Origin: Bacillota bacterium
GTDB taxonomy: Bacteria > Bacillota > Dehalobacteriia > UBA4068
DNA length: 17,487 nucleotides
NCBI GenBank assembly: GCA_009778255.1
Contig: WRKD01000198.1
Coordinates: 1 to 17,487, forward strand
Direction: 5' to 3'
How positions within the stretch are numbered: the stretch's first letter is position 1; each line of letters begins with the position of its first letter. This document shows positions 17,050 through 17,487 of the stretch, one piece after another. The notes beneath the pieces are model-generated. The model ran no database searches. It was given only the letters and a program-made list of their open reading frames with translations, and was not told where the DNA came from. The translations under genes were made by a program, and so were the position numbers.

Positions 17050-17487
17050 TCATATTGCTTGACCGCTTGCCGCGTCAAACAGATGCAATTTATCTGGGAT
17101 AATGCTGATACGGCAATACTGGCCGATTTCTTTGGCGGCGGCGGATTCCAGGCGCGCGGTTAAAAGATTTTCGCCGCAACGCAAATGCAGCAGGCTATCG
17201 GCGCCACGCAATTCCACGATCTCTTTTGACGTCTCAAAACTCTGCGCGCCCTCAATCTGCGAGCCTTCACTGCCAGAGCTCGTCCGAATCTCGATATGCT
17301 CCGGCCGGATACCCATCGTGATATTACCGTTTCCATAGCCTCCCTTAAGCAGGGAGGCGCTTTTGTCTTCAGGTAGCTTGAGCATCTGCCCGCCGAAGCG
17401 CAAAGCTGCTGTGTTGCCGTCGCTTTCCACCTGTGCCGGGAGCAAATTCATTTTCGGCGAACCGATGAACCCGGCCACAAAAACATT
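17050..17487 (-). CDS. Sugar-type ABC transporter ATP-binding protein, C-terminal part
   Basis: C-terminal fragment (146 residues; open beyond the right edge) of an MsmK/UgpC/MalK-type ATPase that powers uptake of sugars or glycerol phosphate. The Walker and signature motifs lie outside the window. What remains begins with NVFVAGFIGSPKMNLL, the typical link to the C-terminal regulatory domain, followed by GIRPEHIEI, the sequence used to recognise the TOBE-type substrate/regulatory domain, and ends with HLFDAASGQAI. A GTG in this frame at 17478 is internal, not a start, because the conserved VFVAGFIGSP block precedes and spans it. The gene reads toward the TolC-like gene. Exact substrate and any permease partner cannot be seen here. 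Confidence 0.9.
   Translation of the reverse strand, partial: NVFVAGFIGSPKMNLLPAQVESDGNTAALRFGGQMLKLPEDKSASLLKGGYGNGNITMGIRPEHIEIRTSSGSEGSQIEGAQSFETSKEIVELRGADSLLHLRCGENLLTARLESAAAKEIGQYCRISIIPDKLHLFDAASGQAI

Overview
The window looks like a piece of chromosome from an anaerobic Firmicutes bacterium (clostridial or Negativicutes-like; I cannot be more exact from sequence alone). Four things suggest this: the cluster PP2C phosphatase - PASTA kinase - rsgA - rpe, typical of Firmicutes; mazG followed by an RqcP/YabO-type S4 protein, a neighbour pair also found in Bacillus; S-layer homology (SLH) repeats on an exported enzyme; and indolepyruvate:ferredoxin oxidoreductase, an enzyme of anaerobic amino-acid metabolism. 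Ribosome-binding sites are strong AGGAGG-like sequences and several starts are TTG or GTG. Every complete gene seems intact. I see no transposase, phage gene, tRNA, rRNA or CRISPR array, and no gene-free stretch longer than 300 bases.

Layout. Positions 1-4073, plus strand: a signalling, ribosome-maturation and sugar-phosphate operon made of prpC (cut by the window edge), prkC, rsgA and rpe, with gaps of 4-17 bases. A good sigma-A-type promoter (4088-4116) then drives a small protein with two CBS domains and an ACT domain (4169-4825). Next comes argH (4943-6325), the last enzyme of arginine synthesis. Positions 6379-14630, plus strand: a tightly packed series of iorA, iorB (4-base overlap), a fold-III PLP decarboxylase of the diaminopimelate decarboxylase type (11-base overlap with iorB), a 1108-residue membrane-anchored alpha-2-macroglobulin-like protein, and an exported SLH-polysaccharide deacetylase.

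Positions 14645-17487, minus strand, converging on the above: the C-terminal part of a sugar-type ABC ATPase at the right edge, then an intergenic repeat element, an exported TolC-like coiled-coil protein, mazG, and rqcP, whose ribosome-binding site overlaps the mazG stop codon.

How the genes fit together. PrpC and PrkC form a reversible Ser/Thr phosphorylation pair; PrkC senses the cell wall through PASTA repeats. RsgA and Rpe are housekeeping partners carried along in the cluster. IorAB oxidises aryl pyruvates from aromatic amino-acid breakdown and reduces ferredoxin. The decarboxylase probably makes lysine from diaminopimelate. The last two plus-strand genes encode envelope proteins. The most unusual gene is the alpha-2-macroglobulin-like protein: by eye, its thioester site lacks the reactive cysteine and the section before it is much shorter than usual. 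I found no clear new defence or mobile system. The best leads are this protein with its SLH-deacetylase neighbour, the apparently barrel-less TolC-like protein, and the palindromic intergenic repeat.
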